A stretch of DNA of 64,000 bases from Palsa-1447 sp964509885. Lineage in GTDB: Bacteria; Verrucomicrobiota; Verrucomicrobiia; Opitutales; Opitutaceae. Positions 1 through 8,975 of the stretch are shown here, in pieces (the stretch's first letter is position 1; the number at the start of each line of letters is the position of its first letter). The notes under the pieces are model-generated. The model saw only the letters and a list, made by a program, of their open reading frames with translations, had not been told where the DNA came from and did no database searches. The translations under genes were made by a program, and so were the position numbers. Location of the stretch: NCBI GenBank assembly GCA_964509885.1, contig CAZDZL010000004.1, forward strand, positions 49,993 through 113,992, read 5' to 3'.

Positions 1-1
1 G

Positions 2-271
2 GGGACGTCCCAGCTCTCCGTCACCAACTGGGCCAACACGGTCGACTATTTCTACAGCAACACGAGCCCCGGGACGCAGGGAACGGCCCCCATAGACCAG
101 ATCATCTTCACCGGGTTTGCGGGCAGCCAGACCCACTGGAACACGTCGCCGTCGGGCCCCGACTCGCTCAACGAGATCAGCCCCATCCCCGAGGCCCGCA
201 CGTACGGCGCCCTCATGGTGGGGGCGGCGCTCCTGGCGATCCTCGCCGCGCGCAGGCAGGTCCGGCCCTGA
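2..271 (+). CDS. C-terminal part of a PEP-CTERM-like exported protein
   Basis: The window opens inside this gene: the second reading frame is open from base 2 to the TGA at 269-271 with no start present. The last ~30 residues have the layout of a PEP-CTERM sorting signal: a PEAR-TYG motif (variant of PEP), then a hydrophobic segment (ALMVGAALLAILAA) and a final RRQVRP basic tail. The upstream part is polar and rich in Ser/Thr/Asn, as expected for a secreted domain, but its family cannot be told from 60 residues. By analogy with PEP-CTERM/exosortase systems the protein would be exported and anchored or processed at the C-terminus. Confidence 0.72.
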   Translation, partial: GTSQLSVTNWANTVDYFYSNTSPGTQGTAPIDQIIFTGFAGSQTHWNTSPSGPDSLNEISPIPEARTYGALMVGAALLAILAARRQVRP

Positions 272-356
272 CAAGCGCCGGGCCATGGAACCGTTTCCTC
301 AGGGGGGACACTGTGAGCCTGCACAGGCAGGCAACTCAACAGCAACCCCGATTCCC

Positions 357-473
357 ATGCATCTCATCCTTCCCCTCGCAGCAGCCGGATACTCGCTCGT
401 GTACCTCCTCGCCGGCGGCGGCCTGGGCGGCGCCGTCGTGATCTTCATCGTCGCGAAGCTCCTCGGAAAGTAG
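357..473 (+). CDS. 38-residue small membrane protein
   Basis: A very short open frame beginning MHLILPLAAAGYSLVYLL and ending VAKLLGK. Nearly all of it is hydrophobic with a glycine-rich centre (GGGLGG), consistent with a single membrane-spanning peptide with a short basic C-terminus. I believe similar ~38-residue peptides occur in Opitutaceae genomes, but this is from memory and not a search. The longer frame reaching back to 117 overlaps the PEP-CTERM gene out of frame and has arginine/proline-rich shadow composition, so the internal ATG at 357 is preferred. Function unknown. Confidence 0.5.
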   Translation: MHLILPLAAAGYSLVYLLAGGGLGGAVVIFIVAKLLGK

Positions 474-486
474 CGGCGCCCCGCCC

Positions 487-1455
487 TCAGGCGCGGCGCC
501 GGCGCAGGAAACTCGCGATCTCAGCGGCCGTCGGCATGGACGGCGCCGTGCCGAACCGGGTCACGGAGAGGGCGGCGACCGCGTTGCCGTGCCGCGCGGC
601 GGCCACGATGTCGCCCCCGGACCGGACGAACCCGGCCGCGAAGCCGCCCACAAACGCGTCGCCCGCCCCCGTCGTGTCGACGACCCTGAGGCCCCTGTGC
701 CCGGCGACGGCCGTCCACGTGCCGTCCGCGAGCGACACGAGGCAGCCCCTTCGCCCCAGGGTGACGATCACGGTTGGGACGCCCAGGGCCCGGCAGAGGC
801 GGTGGAGGTCCGCGCCGCCCATGGCGTCGAGCGCGGAGGCGGCCAGCCGGCCGCGGGTGAGCGCGGCGCATCCCGGCAGCCTGTTCGCGAGGGCGAGGAA
901 CTCGGACTCGTTCGGGACCAGCACGTCCGTGAGGCCCAGTATGCCCGGGTCAAAGTCGTCGCGCATCGGCGCGGGGTTGAGGAGGGTTGTCACGCCCGCC
1001 CTGCGCGCCATCCGGAAAACGTGCGCGTTGACCGGGAGGTTGGCCTCATGCTGGCAGACCACGATCCTCGCGCCGCGCACCAGGGCGGGATCGACGTCGG
1101 CCGGGCGCAGGCGCTCGCTGGCCCCGAGGGCGACGATGATCTCGTTCTCCCCGGCGGCGTTCACGATGATAGCCGCGGTGCCGGTCGCATGCGCCCGCTT
1201 GACAGCAAAGCGCGCGCCGATGCCCTCGGCCGCGTAGAACCTCCGCGCCCCGTCGGCGAAGACGTCGTCGCCCACGGCGCCGATGAACACGGTGGGAGCG
1301 CCCGCGCGGCCCGAGGCCACGGCCTGGTTGGAGCCCTTGCCCCCGGGGCCCGTGACGAAGGTGCCGATCAGCGTCTCCCCGACCCGCGGGAATTGGGGGC
1401 ACTTCCACGTGAGGTCCTGGACGAAGCTGCCGACGACGACGACGCTCGGTTTCAT
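487..1455 (-). CDS. rbsK: Ribokinase-like PfkB-family sugar kinase
   Basis: A 322-residue PfkB-family kinase that would phosphorylate ribose or a related pentose in the cytoplasm using ATP. The N-terminal family signature GGKGSNQAVA and the C-terminal signature TTGAGDAFVGGF, with the catalytic Asp, are both present. The chosen start gives MKPSVVVVGSFVQDL, the usual first beta strand. A longer frame back to 1566 adds 37 residues of atypical sequence and would touch the divergent esterase start. It is transcribed away from the esterase operon. Ribokinase is the best name given the GPGGKGSNQA motif, but the substrate could be another sugar or a nucleoside. Confidence 0.85.
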   Translation of the reverse strand: MKPSVVVVGSFVQDLTWKCPQFPRVGETLIGTFVTGPGGKGSNQAVASGRAGAPTVFIGAVGDDVFADGARRFYAAEGIGARFAVKRAHATGTAAIIVNAAGENEIIVALGASERLRPADVDPALVRGARIVVCQHEANLPVNAHVFRMARRAGVTTLLNPAPMRDDFDPGILGLTDVLVPNESEFLALANRLPGCAALTRGRLAASALDAMGGADLHRLCRALGVPTVIVTLGRRGCLVSLADGTWTAVAGHRGLRVVDTTGAGDAFVGGFAAGFVRSGGDIVAAARHGNAVAALSVTRFGTAPSMPTAAEIASFLRRRRA

Positions 1456-1564
1456 GCCGGGACAGCTTTCACAGCGCGGGGTCCGCGACAACACCCGAGC
1501 GGCCGGCGCCCCCGCCCTGAAAAGTTTGAATCCGCCGGCGGCGCCCTCCAGTATCCTGCGCCCC

Positions 1565-3154
1565 ATGAACCCCTTTCACGGCCCGGCGCCCAGTTTCCCC
1601 TGGATGTTCCTGCGCGGCTCGCTCCCCTGGATCGGACTCCTGATGTGCGCCGCGGTCGGCACGCTCCGGGCGGCGCCGGAGCCCGACCCTGTCGTGGGCG
1701 TGACCGGGGGCCTGGTCCGGGGAAGGCTCCTGCCTGGAGGCGCCGGGGCAGTCTACAGGGGGATCCCGTTCGCCCAGCCCCCGGTCGGGGAGCTGCGCTG
1801 GCGCGAGCCCATGCCCGTCGTTCCGTGGCCGGGCACCCGCGAGGCTGACCGCTCGGGTCCCCCGGCCGCGCAGCCCCCGCTCGGCTGGAACGACCGCTCC
1901 GCCGCGGCCAGCAGCGAGGACTGCCTCTATCTCGACGTCTGGGCTCCCGCGAAGGCCGCCGGCGCGCTGCCCGTCATGGTCTGGATCCACGGGGGAGGCA
2001 ACGTGGCCGGCGCCGGTGGGTTCGACACCCTCTATGACGGGAGGGCGCTCATCGCCCGAGGGGTCGTCCTGGTCGTGATCGAGTACCGCCTCGGCGTCTT
2101 TGGGTTCCTCTCCCACCCCGCGCTGACGCGGGAGTCGCCGCACCACGCCTCCGGCAACTACGGCATCCTGGACCAGGTCGCGGCGCTGCAATGGGTCCGC
2201 GGCAACATCGCGGCGTTCGGCGGCGATCCCGGGAACGTCACGGTCTTCGGGCAGTCGGCGGGTGCCGAGGACATCCTCGCCCTGATGGCCACGCCCCTCT
2301 CCGCGGGACTCTTCCACCGTGCGATCTCGGAGAGCGGCCCCCTGCCCCCCACGAGCCCCGCTCTCGCCGAGGCCGAGAAGGCCGGGGTCACCGCGCTCGG
2401 GAAGCTGGAGGGGCCCCCTGACAGGGACCTCGCGTACCTGCGCTCCGTGCCGGCCGGCGACCTCCTCAAGTCCGTGCAAGGGACAAGCGCCTTCACCGTA
2501 GACGGCTGGGTCTTCCCCGTGTCGCCGCTAGAGGTCTGGAAGTCGGGCCGGGAGCACGCCGTGCCCCTGATCCTCGGAAGCTGCGCCGTGGAGTTCCCGT
2601 TCGACGGCCCCCCCGAGGCCCTCGCCAAATCCTTCCGCGACATCTTCGGGAGCCTGGCTCCGCGGGCGATGGCGCTCTACGGCCTGGACGGGAAGCCGGC
2701 GGCTTCCGACCCCCTCTACGGCAGCGGCATGGACCAATGGGGCAGCGACCTCTTCCGGTGCATCCCGATCCTCCTCGGCGAGTGGCACGCCTCGCGGGGG
2801 ATCGCCTCGTGGGAATACGAGTTTGCCCGGGCCATCCCGCCCAACGCCCGTGTAGCCCACTCCGACGACCTGCCCTACGTCTTCGGGAACCTCCTCGAGG
2901 GCGGAAGCAAGGGCGGCAAGTTCCGGGCCGAGGACCACGCGCTCTCGGGGACGATCCAGGGCTACTGGACGAACTTCGCGAAGACCGGCAACCCGAACGG
3001 CGCGGGCCTGCCCGCGTGGGAGAAGCACGACGCCGCCGGGAGGAGGTACCTCGCCTTCACGACCGAGGCCGCGGTGGCCGCCCGGGAGAACGAGCGGGGG
3101 CCCTTCTGCGACCTGTTCCGCGAGGCCCTGGCCGGCCCGGGGGCCGCTCGCTGA
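1565..3154 (+). CDS. Exported carboxylesterase, type B
   Basis: A 529-residue alpha/beta-hydrolase of the carboxylesterase type-B family, which hydrolyses carboxylic esters. The nucleophile elbow FGQSAGAED places the catalytic Ser at about residue 231. An oxyanion-hole stretch (IHGGGN), the SEDCLYLDVW signature and a C-terminal AHSDDLPYVFG segment holding the likely catalytic His are visible. The N-terminus carries a hydrophobic signal peptide (WIGLLMCAAVGTLRAAPEP), so the enzyme is likely periplasmic or secreted. The start at 1565 is chosen because upstream in-frame sequence is antisense to the ribokinase. It lies 6 bases before the CE2-like esterase, implying one transcript and possibly joint removal of ester groups from polysaccharides. 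Confidence 0.87.
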   Translation: MNPFHGPAPSFPWMFLRGSLPWIGLLMCAAVGTLRAAPEPDPVVGVTGGLVRGRLLPGGAGAVYRGIPFAQPPVGELRWREPMPVVPWPGTREADRSGPPAAQPPLGWNDRSAAASSEDCLYLDVWAPAKAAGALPVMVWIHGGGNVAGAGGFDTLYDGRALIARGVVLVVIEYRLGVFGFLSHPALTRESPHHASGNYGILDQVAALQWVRGNIAAFGGDPGNVTVFGQSAGAEDILALMATPLSAGLFHRAISESGPLPPTSPALAEAEKAGVTALGKLEGPPDRDLAYLRSVPAGDLLKSVQGTSAFTVDGWVFPVSPLEVWKSGREHAVPLILGSCAVEFPFDGPPEALAKSFRDIFGSLAPRAMALYGLDGKPAASDPLYGSGMDQWGSDLFRCIPILLGEWHASRGIASWEYEFARAIPPNARVAHSDDLPYVFGNLLEGGSKGGKFRAEDHALSGTIQGYWTNFAKTGNPNGAGLPAWEKHDAAGRRYLAFTTEAAVAARENERGPFCDLFREALAGPGAAR

Positions 3155-3160
3155 CGCCCC

Positions 3161-4237
3161 ATGAGCACCCCTCGCCTCCTCTCCTGCGCCCTCGGGATTG
3201 CTGTGATCCTTCCCGCGCTCGGCGCCGGCGCCTCCTTCGTCCCGGCCTCCGATCCCCACATTCGCTACGACGGCCGGTTCGACTTCAGCCAGCCCGCGCA
3301 CCCGGTCGCGATCTGGGAGGCGAGCACGATCGCCGTGGACTTCGAGGGGGACCGGGCCGCGGTGCGGTTCGGCAGGGTCACCGGGCAGGTGTTCTTCAAC
3401 GCGGCCGTGGACGGGGTGGGCACGGTCGTCGCCCTCGCGGAGGGGGCCCCCGCCAAGGCCGCGGCGCTTCCCGTCCGCGGCCCCGGCCCCCACCACCTCG
3501 TGCTCTTCAAGCGGACCGAGGCGAGCGCGGGGACGGCCGTGTTCGAGGGGCTCGAGGTCGCGGCGGGCGCGCGGGTCTCCACGCCGGCCCTCCCCTCCTA
3601 CCGCATGAGGATGGAATTCTTCGGCGACTCGATCACGGCCGGGGCGTGCGACGAGGACGGGCCCAAGGACCAGTGGGAGGACCGCAGCACGCACAACGCG
3701 GCGCAGAGCTACGCCGCGCTGACGGCGGCGGCCTTCTCGGCCGACTACCGCAACACCTCGATCAGCGGGATCGGGCTGGCCGCGGGATATGACGACGTCC
3801 TCATGGGCCAGGTGTGGGACAGGACATACCCCGAGGCGTCGTCGCCCAGGGCGGACCTCGCCGCGTGGGTCCCCGACGTCGCCCTGGTGCTCCTGGGCGA
3901 CAACGACGACTCCTATCCCCGTTCCAAGCACCTGCCCTTCCCCGCGGACTTCGACGGGAAATACGCCTCGCTCATCCATGCGATCCGCGCCGCCTATCCC
4001 AGGGCCCGCATCGTCCTGCTGAACGGGGGAATGTGGGCCGGGACGAACAGCAGGGAGCTGGGTGCGGCCTGGGCGAAGGTGGTGTCCCGCCTTGAGTCCG
4101 CGGATCCCGCCATCAGCGACTACACCTTCGCGCACTGGACGGACAACCACCCCAGGATCGCGGACCACCGGGCGCTGGCCGACGAGCTGGACGCATGGCT
4201 CATGAGGCAGCCGTTCATGGACGCGGGAAGGGGCTAG
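3161..4237 (+). CDS. SGNH/GDSL hydrolase resembling CE2 acetyl esterase
   Basis: A 358-residue exported protein with signal peptide (residues ~1-24), then an N-terminal beta-rich domain (HIRYDGRFDF start, ~30-145), then an SGNH hydrolase domain from FFGDSITAGACDEDGP, with nucleophile Ser157. The C-terminal TDNHPRIADHRALADEL segment supplies the Asp-x-x-His-like element. A jelly-roll domain before an SGNH domain is the architecture of carbohydrate esterase family 2, which deacetylates xylan or glucomannan. It follows the carboxylesterase by 6 bases. A GC-rich palindrome without a U-tract follows the stop (4241-4259). Assignment to CE2 is by layout and motifs; the substrate is inferred. Confidence 0.78.
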   Translation: MSTPRLLSCALGIAVILPALGAGASFVPASDPHIRYDGRFDFSQPAHPVAIWEASTIAVDFEGDRAAVRFGRVTGQVFFNAAVDGVGTVVALAEGAPAKAAALPVRGPGPHHLVLFKRTEASAGTAVFEGLEVAAGARVSTPALPSYRMRMEFFGDSITAGACDEDGPKDQWEDRSTHNAAQSYAALTAAAFSADYRNTSISGIGLAAGYDDVLMGQVWDRTYPEASSPRADLAAWVPDVALVLLGDNDDSYPRSKHLPFPADFDGKYASLIHAIRAAYPRARIVLLNGGMWAGTNSRELGAAWAKVVSRLESADPAISDYTFAHWTDNHPRIADHRALADELDAWLMRQPFMDAGRG

Positions 4238-4340
4238 GGCCGCGCCCGGCCCGGGCGCGAAAACGGGTAGATTCTGCCATGCCCCGTTTCTTGCATTCCC
4301 GCCGGGATGCGCTCATCTCTTTTTCATCACGACCCCACTG

Positions 4341-7300
4341 ATGACGCTGCGCATTTGGCCGGTCCTAGGGCTGTTCACCGCCGCACTGGCCGGCGCGGCC
4401 CCGGCGCAGGCGCCCCTTCCGGCCGCCGTGCAGTTCAACCGCGACGTGCGGCCGATCATGGCGAACACCTGCTTCAAGTGCCACGGGCCCGACCTGAAGG
4501 CAAACAAGGCGGACCTTCGCCTCGACCTGCCCGAGAACGCCCGCATGGCGCGCAAGGACAAGACCGGCCGGGTCAGCACGCCGATCGTCCCGGGCAAGCC
4601 CGAGGCGTCCGAGGTCTGGCGGCGCGTGAGCTCCGCGGACGCGACGCAGGCGATGCCGCCCCCCGACTCGCTGCACCTGCTCTCGGCCCGGGACAAGGAG
4701 GTCATCCGGCGCTGGATCGAGCAGGGCGCCGTCTACGAGCCGCACTGGGCCTACATCGCCCCGAGGAAGGCCGAGCCCCCGGCAGGGATCGCAGCGGCCA
4801 ACCCGGTGGACCGCTTCGTCCTGCGCGAGCTCCGGGAGCGCGGCATCTCCCCCTCCCCCGAGGCCGACCGCCGCACGCTGATCCGGCGGCTCAGCCTGGA
4901 CCTGGTCGGGCTCCCGCCCACGGTCGCGGAGACCGAGGCCTATGTCGCGGACAGCCAGCCGGGCGCCTACGAGCGCCTTGTCGACAGGCTCCTCGCCTCG
5001 CCGCACTACGGCGAGCGGATGGCGGTCGCGTGGCTCGACCTCGCGCGGTTCGCGGACACCGTGGGGTTCCACGGCGACCAGCTTTACAACAACTTCCCGT
5101 ACCGCGACTACGTGATCGACAGCTTCAACCGCAACGAGCCGTTCGACCAGTTCACGCGGGAGCAGATCGCCGGCGACCTCCTGCCGAACGCCACGGACGC
5201 GCAGCGGACCGCGAGCGGCTTCAACCGGCTGAACATGGTGACGCGCGAGGGCGGCGCGCAGCCCAAGGAGTACATCGCAAAGTACGCCGCGGACCGCGTC
5301 CGCACGGTCTCCACGACCTGGCTCGGTTCCACGATGGGCTGCTGCGAGTGCCACGACCACAAGTATGACCCGTTCAAGTCGCGGGACTTCTACGCGATGG
5401 GCGCCTTCTTCGCGGACATCAAGCAGTGGGGCGTCTACCAGAACTACGACTACACGCCCGAGCCCGAGCTCAAGGGATTCACGAACGACTCCCCCTTCCC
5501 GCCGGAGATCGAGGTCGACAGCCCCTACCTCAGGGAGCGGGGGGCCCGGCTTAAGAGGGAGTGCGCGGACATGGTGGAGCGGACGGCGAAGGCCATCGCC
5601 GCCGCCCCCGCCGAGGCGGCCGCCGCCCGCGAATGGGCCGCAAGGGCCGCGGTCGGCGCGGCGACGGTGCCCGGCGGCTGGTCGGTCCTGCCGATCGCCG
5701 AGGCCAAGCCGAGGAAATTCGGCACGGTCACGGTCCTTCCGGACCAGAGCGCCCGCTTCGCGCGGAGCCCGGACATGAAGCCCAACAGCTCGGACGACGG
5801 GCTCATTGTGACCGTGGCGGTCCCGGCGGGGCCCGTGGCGAGGATCCGCCTGGAGGTCCTTCCCGACGAGGCCTACGGCGGGAGGGTCACCTGCAACGGC
5901 GACGAGGCGTTCACGCTGACCTTTGACGCGACGCTCCAGCACGACGGGCAGTACGAGCCCGAGCCCGTCAACATCTCGGACGGCTACCCCTCCCAGCCGG
6001 CGAACAGCTACGTGAACGGGCAGTTCCAGACCTCCATTCCCGGCAGCTGGACCTCGACGCGCGACTTCGCGCGAAAGGCCCAGACCATGGACTACGTCCT
6101 CGCGCCTCCGCTCGGCTTCCGCGCGGGGGACCGGCTGGTCGCCCGCATCACGAGCGAGAACGTCGCCCGTGTGCGGCTCTCGGTGTCGCCCATCGGCCTC
6201 AGGGTCCCCGGCGCCCTCCCGGACGACGAGGTCGCCGAGGCCCTCGCCGCGAAGGACCCCACGCCGGGGCAGATGGAGCGGATCGCTGCGGAATACTTCA
6301 AGGGCACGGGGATCGGCCACCCCTACGAGTTCGGGGTGATCCTGGACGACGTGCGGCAGATCGCGGCGTGCCGCGACGGCCGCGTGTTCACGACCGTGAC
6401 GGTCGCCGCGACCCCGCGCGTGACGCGCGTCCTCGCCCGCGGCAACTGGCAGGACGAGTCCGGGGAGGTCGTGGACCCCTCGCCCCCGCGCTTCCTCGTC
6501 CCGGCGAGCGCGTCGCCCGCGCGGGGCGCCCCGCGCCAGACCCGGCTCGACCTCGCGAACTGGATCGTGTCGCGCGGCAACCCGCTCACCGCTCGGGCCT
6601 TCGTCAACCGGCTGTGGAGGCAGTTCTTCGGCACGGGGCTCTCGTCCATCGTCGACGACCTGGGCACACAGGGCGAGTACCCGAGCCACCCCGAGCTGCT
6701 CGACTGGCTCGCGGTCGACTTCATGGAGCGCGGATGGGACGTGAAGGCGATGGTGCGGACGATCGTGACCTCGTCGACGTACAGGCAGAGCTCGACCTAC
6801 CGGGCGGACCTGGCGGAGGTGGACCCCAACAACCGGCTCCTGGCCCGGCAGTCGCCCCGGCGCCTCGAGGCCGAGTTCGTCCGCGACAACGCGCTGTTCG
6901 CCTCGGGGCTCATCAGCCTGGACATGGGCGGGCCGAGCGTGCACCCGTACCAGCCCGCGGGCTACTACTCCGCCCTGCAGTTCCCGGACCGGGACTACCT
7001 CGCCGAGTCCGACGAGCGCCAGTACCGGCGCGGCCTCTACATCCACTGGCAGCGCACCTTCCTGCATCCCATGCTCGCCAACTTCGACGCCCCCTCCCGC
7101 GAGGAATGCACGGCGTCGCGCAACATCTCGAGCACCCCCCAACAGGCGCTCACGCTCCTGAACGACCCCACGTTCGTGGAGGCCGCCCGGGCGCTCGCCG
7201 AGCAGTCCCTCGCGGCCCATGCCGGGGGCGACTTCAGGGCCGGCCTCGACGAGGCCTTCAGGCGCCTCCTCGCCCGCCCGCCGACCGGGCGCGAGAGCGA

Positions 7301-7484
7301 GTCGCTCGAGTCGTTCTACAAGGGCCAGCTGGCCTACTACGCCGGCAAGCCCGACGAGGCCCTGAAGGCCATCTCCGTCGGCAACCACGCGCAGACGGGC
7401 GTCGTGGAGCCGGCCGCGCTCGCGGCGTGGACGTCGGTCGCCCGCGTCCTGCTGAACTTGAACGAGACGATCGTGCGCTACTGA
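4341..7484 (+). CDS. PSCyt1-DUF1549-DUF1553 di-haem exported protein
   Basis: A 1047-residue exported protein with signal peptide (~1-23), a Planctomycete-type cytochrome c domain with haem motif CFKCH at residues 44-48, a DUF1549 (PSCyt2) region and a C-terminal DUF1553 (PSD1) region. A second haem-like motif CCECHDHKYDPF lies at about 334, matching the CxxCHDHKFDP signature of DUF1549. These proteins are abundant in Planctomycetes and Verrucomicrobia, usually beside a DUF1501 gene, and their biochemical role is unproven. Here the DUF1501 gene follows after 7 bases. Haem attachment would need the ResB/CcsA system found at 26.9-30 kb. Confidence 0.93.
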   Translation: MTLRIWPVLGLFTAALAGAAPAQAPLPAAVQFNRDVRPIMANTCFKCHGPDLKANKADLRLDLPENARMARKDKTGRVSTPIVPGKPEASEVWRRVSSADATQAMPPPDSLHLLSARDKEVIRRWIEQGAVYEPHWAYIAPRKAEPPAGIAAANPVDRFVLRELRERGISPSPEADRRTLIRRLSLDLVGLPPTVAETEAYVADSQPGAYERLVDRLLASPHYGERMAVAWLDLARFADTVGFHGDQLYNNFPYRDYVIDSFNRNEPFDQFTREQIAGDLLPNATDAQRTASGFNRLNMVTREGGAQPKEYIAKYAADRVRTVSTTWLGSTMGCCECHDHKYDPFKSRDFYAMGAFFADIKQWGVYQNYDYTPEPELKGFTNDSPFPPEIEVDSPYLRERGARLKRECADMVERTAKAIAAAPAEAAAAREWAARAAVGAATVPGGWSVLPIAEAKPRKFGTVTVLPDQSARFARSPDMKPNSSDDGLIVTVAVPAGPVARIRLEVLPDEAYGGRVTCNGDEAFTLTFDATLQHDGQYEPEPVNISDGYPSQPANSYVNGQFQTSIPGSWTSTRDFARKAQTMDYVLAPPLGFRAGDRLVARITSENVARVRLSVSPIGLRVPGALPDDEVAEALAAKDPTPGQMERIAAEYFKGTGIGHPYEFGVILDDVRQIAACRDGRVFTTVTVAATPRVTRVLARGNWQDESGEVVDPSPPRFLVPASASPARGAPRQTRLDLANWIVSRGNPLTARAFVNRLWRQFFGTGLSSIVDDLGTQGEYPSHPELLDWLAVDFMERGWDVKAMVRTIVTSSTYRQSSTYRADLAEVDPNNRLLARQSPRRLEAEFVRDNALFASGLISLDMGGPSVHPYQPAGYYSALQFPDRDYLAESDERQYRRGLYIHWQRTFLHPMLANFDAPSREECTASRNISSTPQQALTLLNDPTFVEAARALAEQSLAAHAGGDFRAGLDEAFRRLLARPPTGRESESLESFYKGQLAYYAGKPDEALKAISVGNHAQTGVVEPAALAAWTSVARVLLNLNETIVRY

Positions 7485-7491
7485 AGGCCCC

Positions 7492-8961
7492 ATGAACCTG
7501 CCCTTTGACCCCAACCTGATCCGGCGCCAGCAGCAGGCCTGGTCGCGGCGCACGTTCCTCGGCAAGTCGGCCCAGGCGCTCGGGACGCTGGCGCTCGGCT
7601 CGCTCCTGAACCCGCGCCTGCTGAAGGGAATGGACGCCGCGCCGGCGCCGGGCGGCCCCTGGATGGGGACCCTGGGGTCACCCCAGTTCGCGCCGCGCGC
7701 CAAGCGCATCATCCACCTCTACATGGCGGGGGGGCCGTCCCACGTGGACCTCCTGGACTACAAGCCCGAGCTCAACCGGATCCACGGCCAGCCCTTCCCC
7801 GCCTCGTTCACGAGCGGCCAGCAGCTGGCCCAGCTGCAGAACACCAAGCTCCTGGCCCGCGGCTCCTCGTTCGGCTTCAGCCGGTGCGGCCTGTCGGGCC
7901 AGATGATCTCGGACCTGCTGCCGTACACGCAGCAGATCGCCGACGACATCTGCATCATCCGCTCCATGCACACGGAGCAGATCAACCACGACCCGGCGCA
8001 CGCCTTCATGAACTCGGGCTCGGTCGTCAAGGGGCGGCCGAGCTTCGGCTCGTGGATGCTCTACGGCCTCGGCGCCGAGGCGGACAACCTGCCCGGCTTC
8101 GTCGTCCTCATGTCGCACGGCCCGTCGGGCGGCGAGCAGCCCGTCTCGGCCCGGCAGTGGTCGGCGGGGTTCCTGCCCAGCCGCTTCCAGGGCGTGCAGT
8201 TCCAGAGCAAGGGCGTGCCGGTCCACTACGTCGGGAACCCGGACGGCGTGTGCCAGAGCACGCAGCGCCAGGTGATCGACGAGATCGCGCGCCTCAACGG
8301 GTTCCACGAGGAGGAGACCCTGGACCCCGAGGTCCAGACGCGGATCGCGCAGTACGAGCTGGCGTTCAAGATGCAGACGAGCGTCCCCGACCTGACGAAC
8401 CTGGCCGACGAGCCCCAGTCGATCCGGGACATGTACGGCGTGAAGGAGATCGGGGACGGGTCCTTCGCCTCCAACTGCCTCGTCGCCCGCAGGCTCGCCG
8501 AGCGCGGGGTGCGCTTCATCCAGCTCTACCACCGCGGCTGGGACCAGCACGGCTACCTGGACCGCGACATCCAGGACGTCTGCAAGCGCATCGACCAGCC
8601 GACGGCCGCCCTCGTGAAGGACCTGAAGCAGCGCGGCATGCTCGACGACACCCTCATCCTCTGGGGCGGGGAGTTCGGCCGCACGCCGATGGGCCAGGGA
8701 AGCGGCCGGGACCACCACATCAACGCCTTCTCCGTGTGGATGGCCGGGGGCGGGATCCGCGGGGGCCTGACGTGGGGATCGACGGACGAGCTCGGCTACC
8801 GCTACGTGGAGGACGAGCAGGCGATGCACGTCCACGACCTGCACGCCAACATGCTCGCGGCCTTCGGGATCGACCACGAGAAGCTGATCTACCGGTTCCA
8901 GGGGCGCGACTTCCGGCTGACGGACGTGCACGGCAGGGTGTCGAGGGGCATCTTCGCCTGA
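7492..8961 (+). CDS. DUF1501 (sulfatase-like) Tat-exported protein
   Basis: A 489-residue member of DUF1501, a family related to the alkaline phosphatase/sulfatase fold. The N-terminus has a twin-arginine motif (SRRTFLGK, Arg19-Arg20) followed by a hydrophobic stretch, so it should be exported folded by Tat. Family features visible are HLYMAGGPSHVDLLDYKP near the N-terminus, GSWMLYGLG in the middle, RFIQLYHRGWDQH, and GEFGRTPMGQGSGRDHH near the C-terminus. DUF1501 genes are regularly paired with DUF1549/DUF1553 genes, as here. Catalytic activity has not been shown for most members, so the reaction is unknown. Confidence 0.92.
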   Translation: MNLPFDPNLIRRQQQAWSRRTFLGKSAQALGTLALGSLLNPRLLKGMDAAPAPGGPWMGTLGSPQFAPRAKRIIHLYMAGGPSHVDLLDYKPELNRIHGQPFPASFTSGQQLAQLQNTKLLARGSSFGFSRCGLSGQMISDLLPYTQQIADDICIIRSMHTEQINHDPAHAFMNSGSVVKGRPSFGSWMLYGLGAEADNLPGFVVLMSHGPSGGEQPVSARQWSAGFLPSRFQGVQFQSKGVPVHYVGNPDGVCQSTQRQVIDEIARLNGFHEEETLDPEVQTRIAQYELAFKMQTSVPDLTNLADEPQSIRDMYGVKEIGDGSFASNCLVARRLAERGVRFIQLYHRGWDQHGYLDRDIQDVCKRIDQPTAALVKDLKQRGMLDDTLILWGGEFGRTPMGQGSGRDHHINAFSVWMAGGGIRGGLTWGSTDELGYRYVEDEQAMHVHDLHANMLAAFGIDHEKLIYRFQGRDFRLTDVHGRVSRGIFA

Positions 8962-8975
8962 CAGACGGGACCCCC

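Noticed and set aside
312..336. Repeat GCCTGCACAGGC before the 38-residue peptide gene, considered as a hairpin regulator
   Set aside because: The arms are only five bases, there is no U-tract, and such repeats are frequent by chance in GC-rich DNA.
4241..4259. GC-rich palindrome CGCGCCCGG-C-CCGGGCGCG after the CE2-like esterase, considered as a terminator
   Set aside because: The stem is perfect but no U-tract follows on either strand, so it does not qualify as a Rho-independent terminator. It could still pause or process the operon transcript.
4365..7712. A very long open frame (over 1,100 codons) antisense to the DUF1549/DUF1553 gene
   Set aside because: It is a shadow caused by high GC: its composition is Arg/Gly/Val/Asp-rich with no recognisable domain, and the opposite strand has clear family motifs. 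The same applies to long antisense or out-of-frame stretches at 27166-28923, 34555-36561 and 42841-45321.
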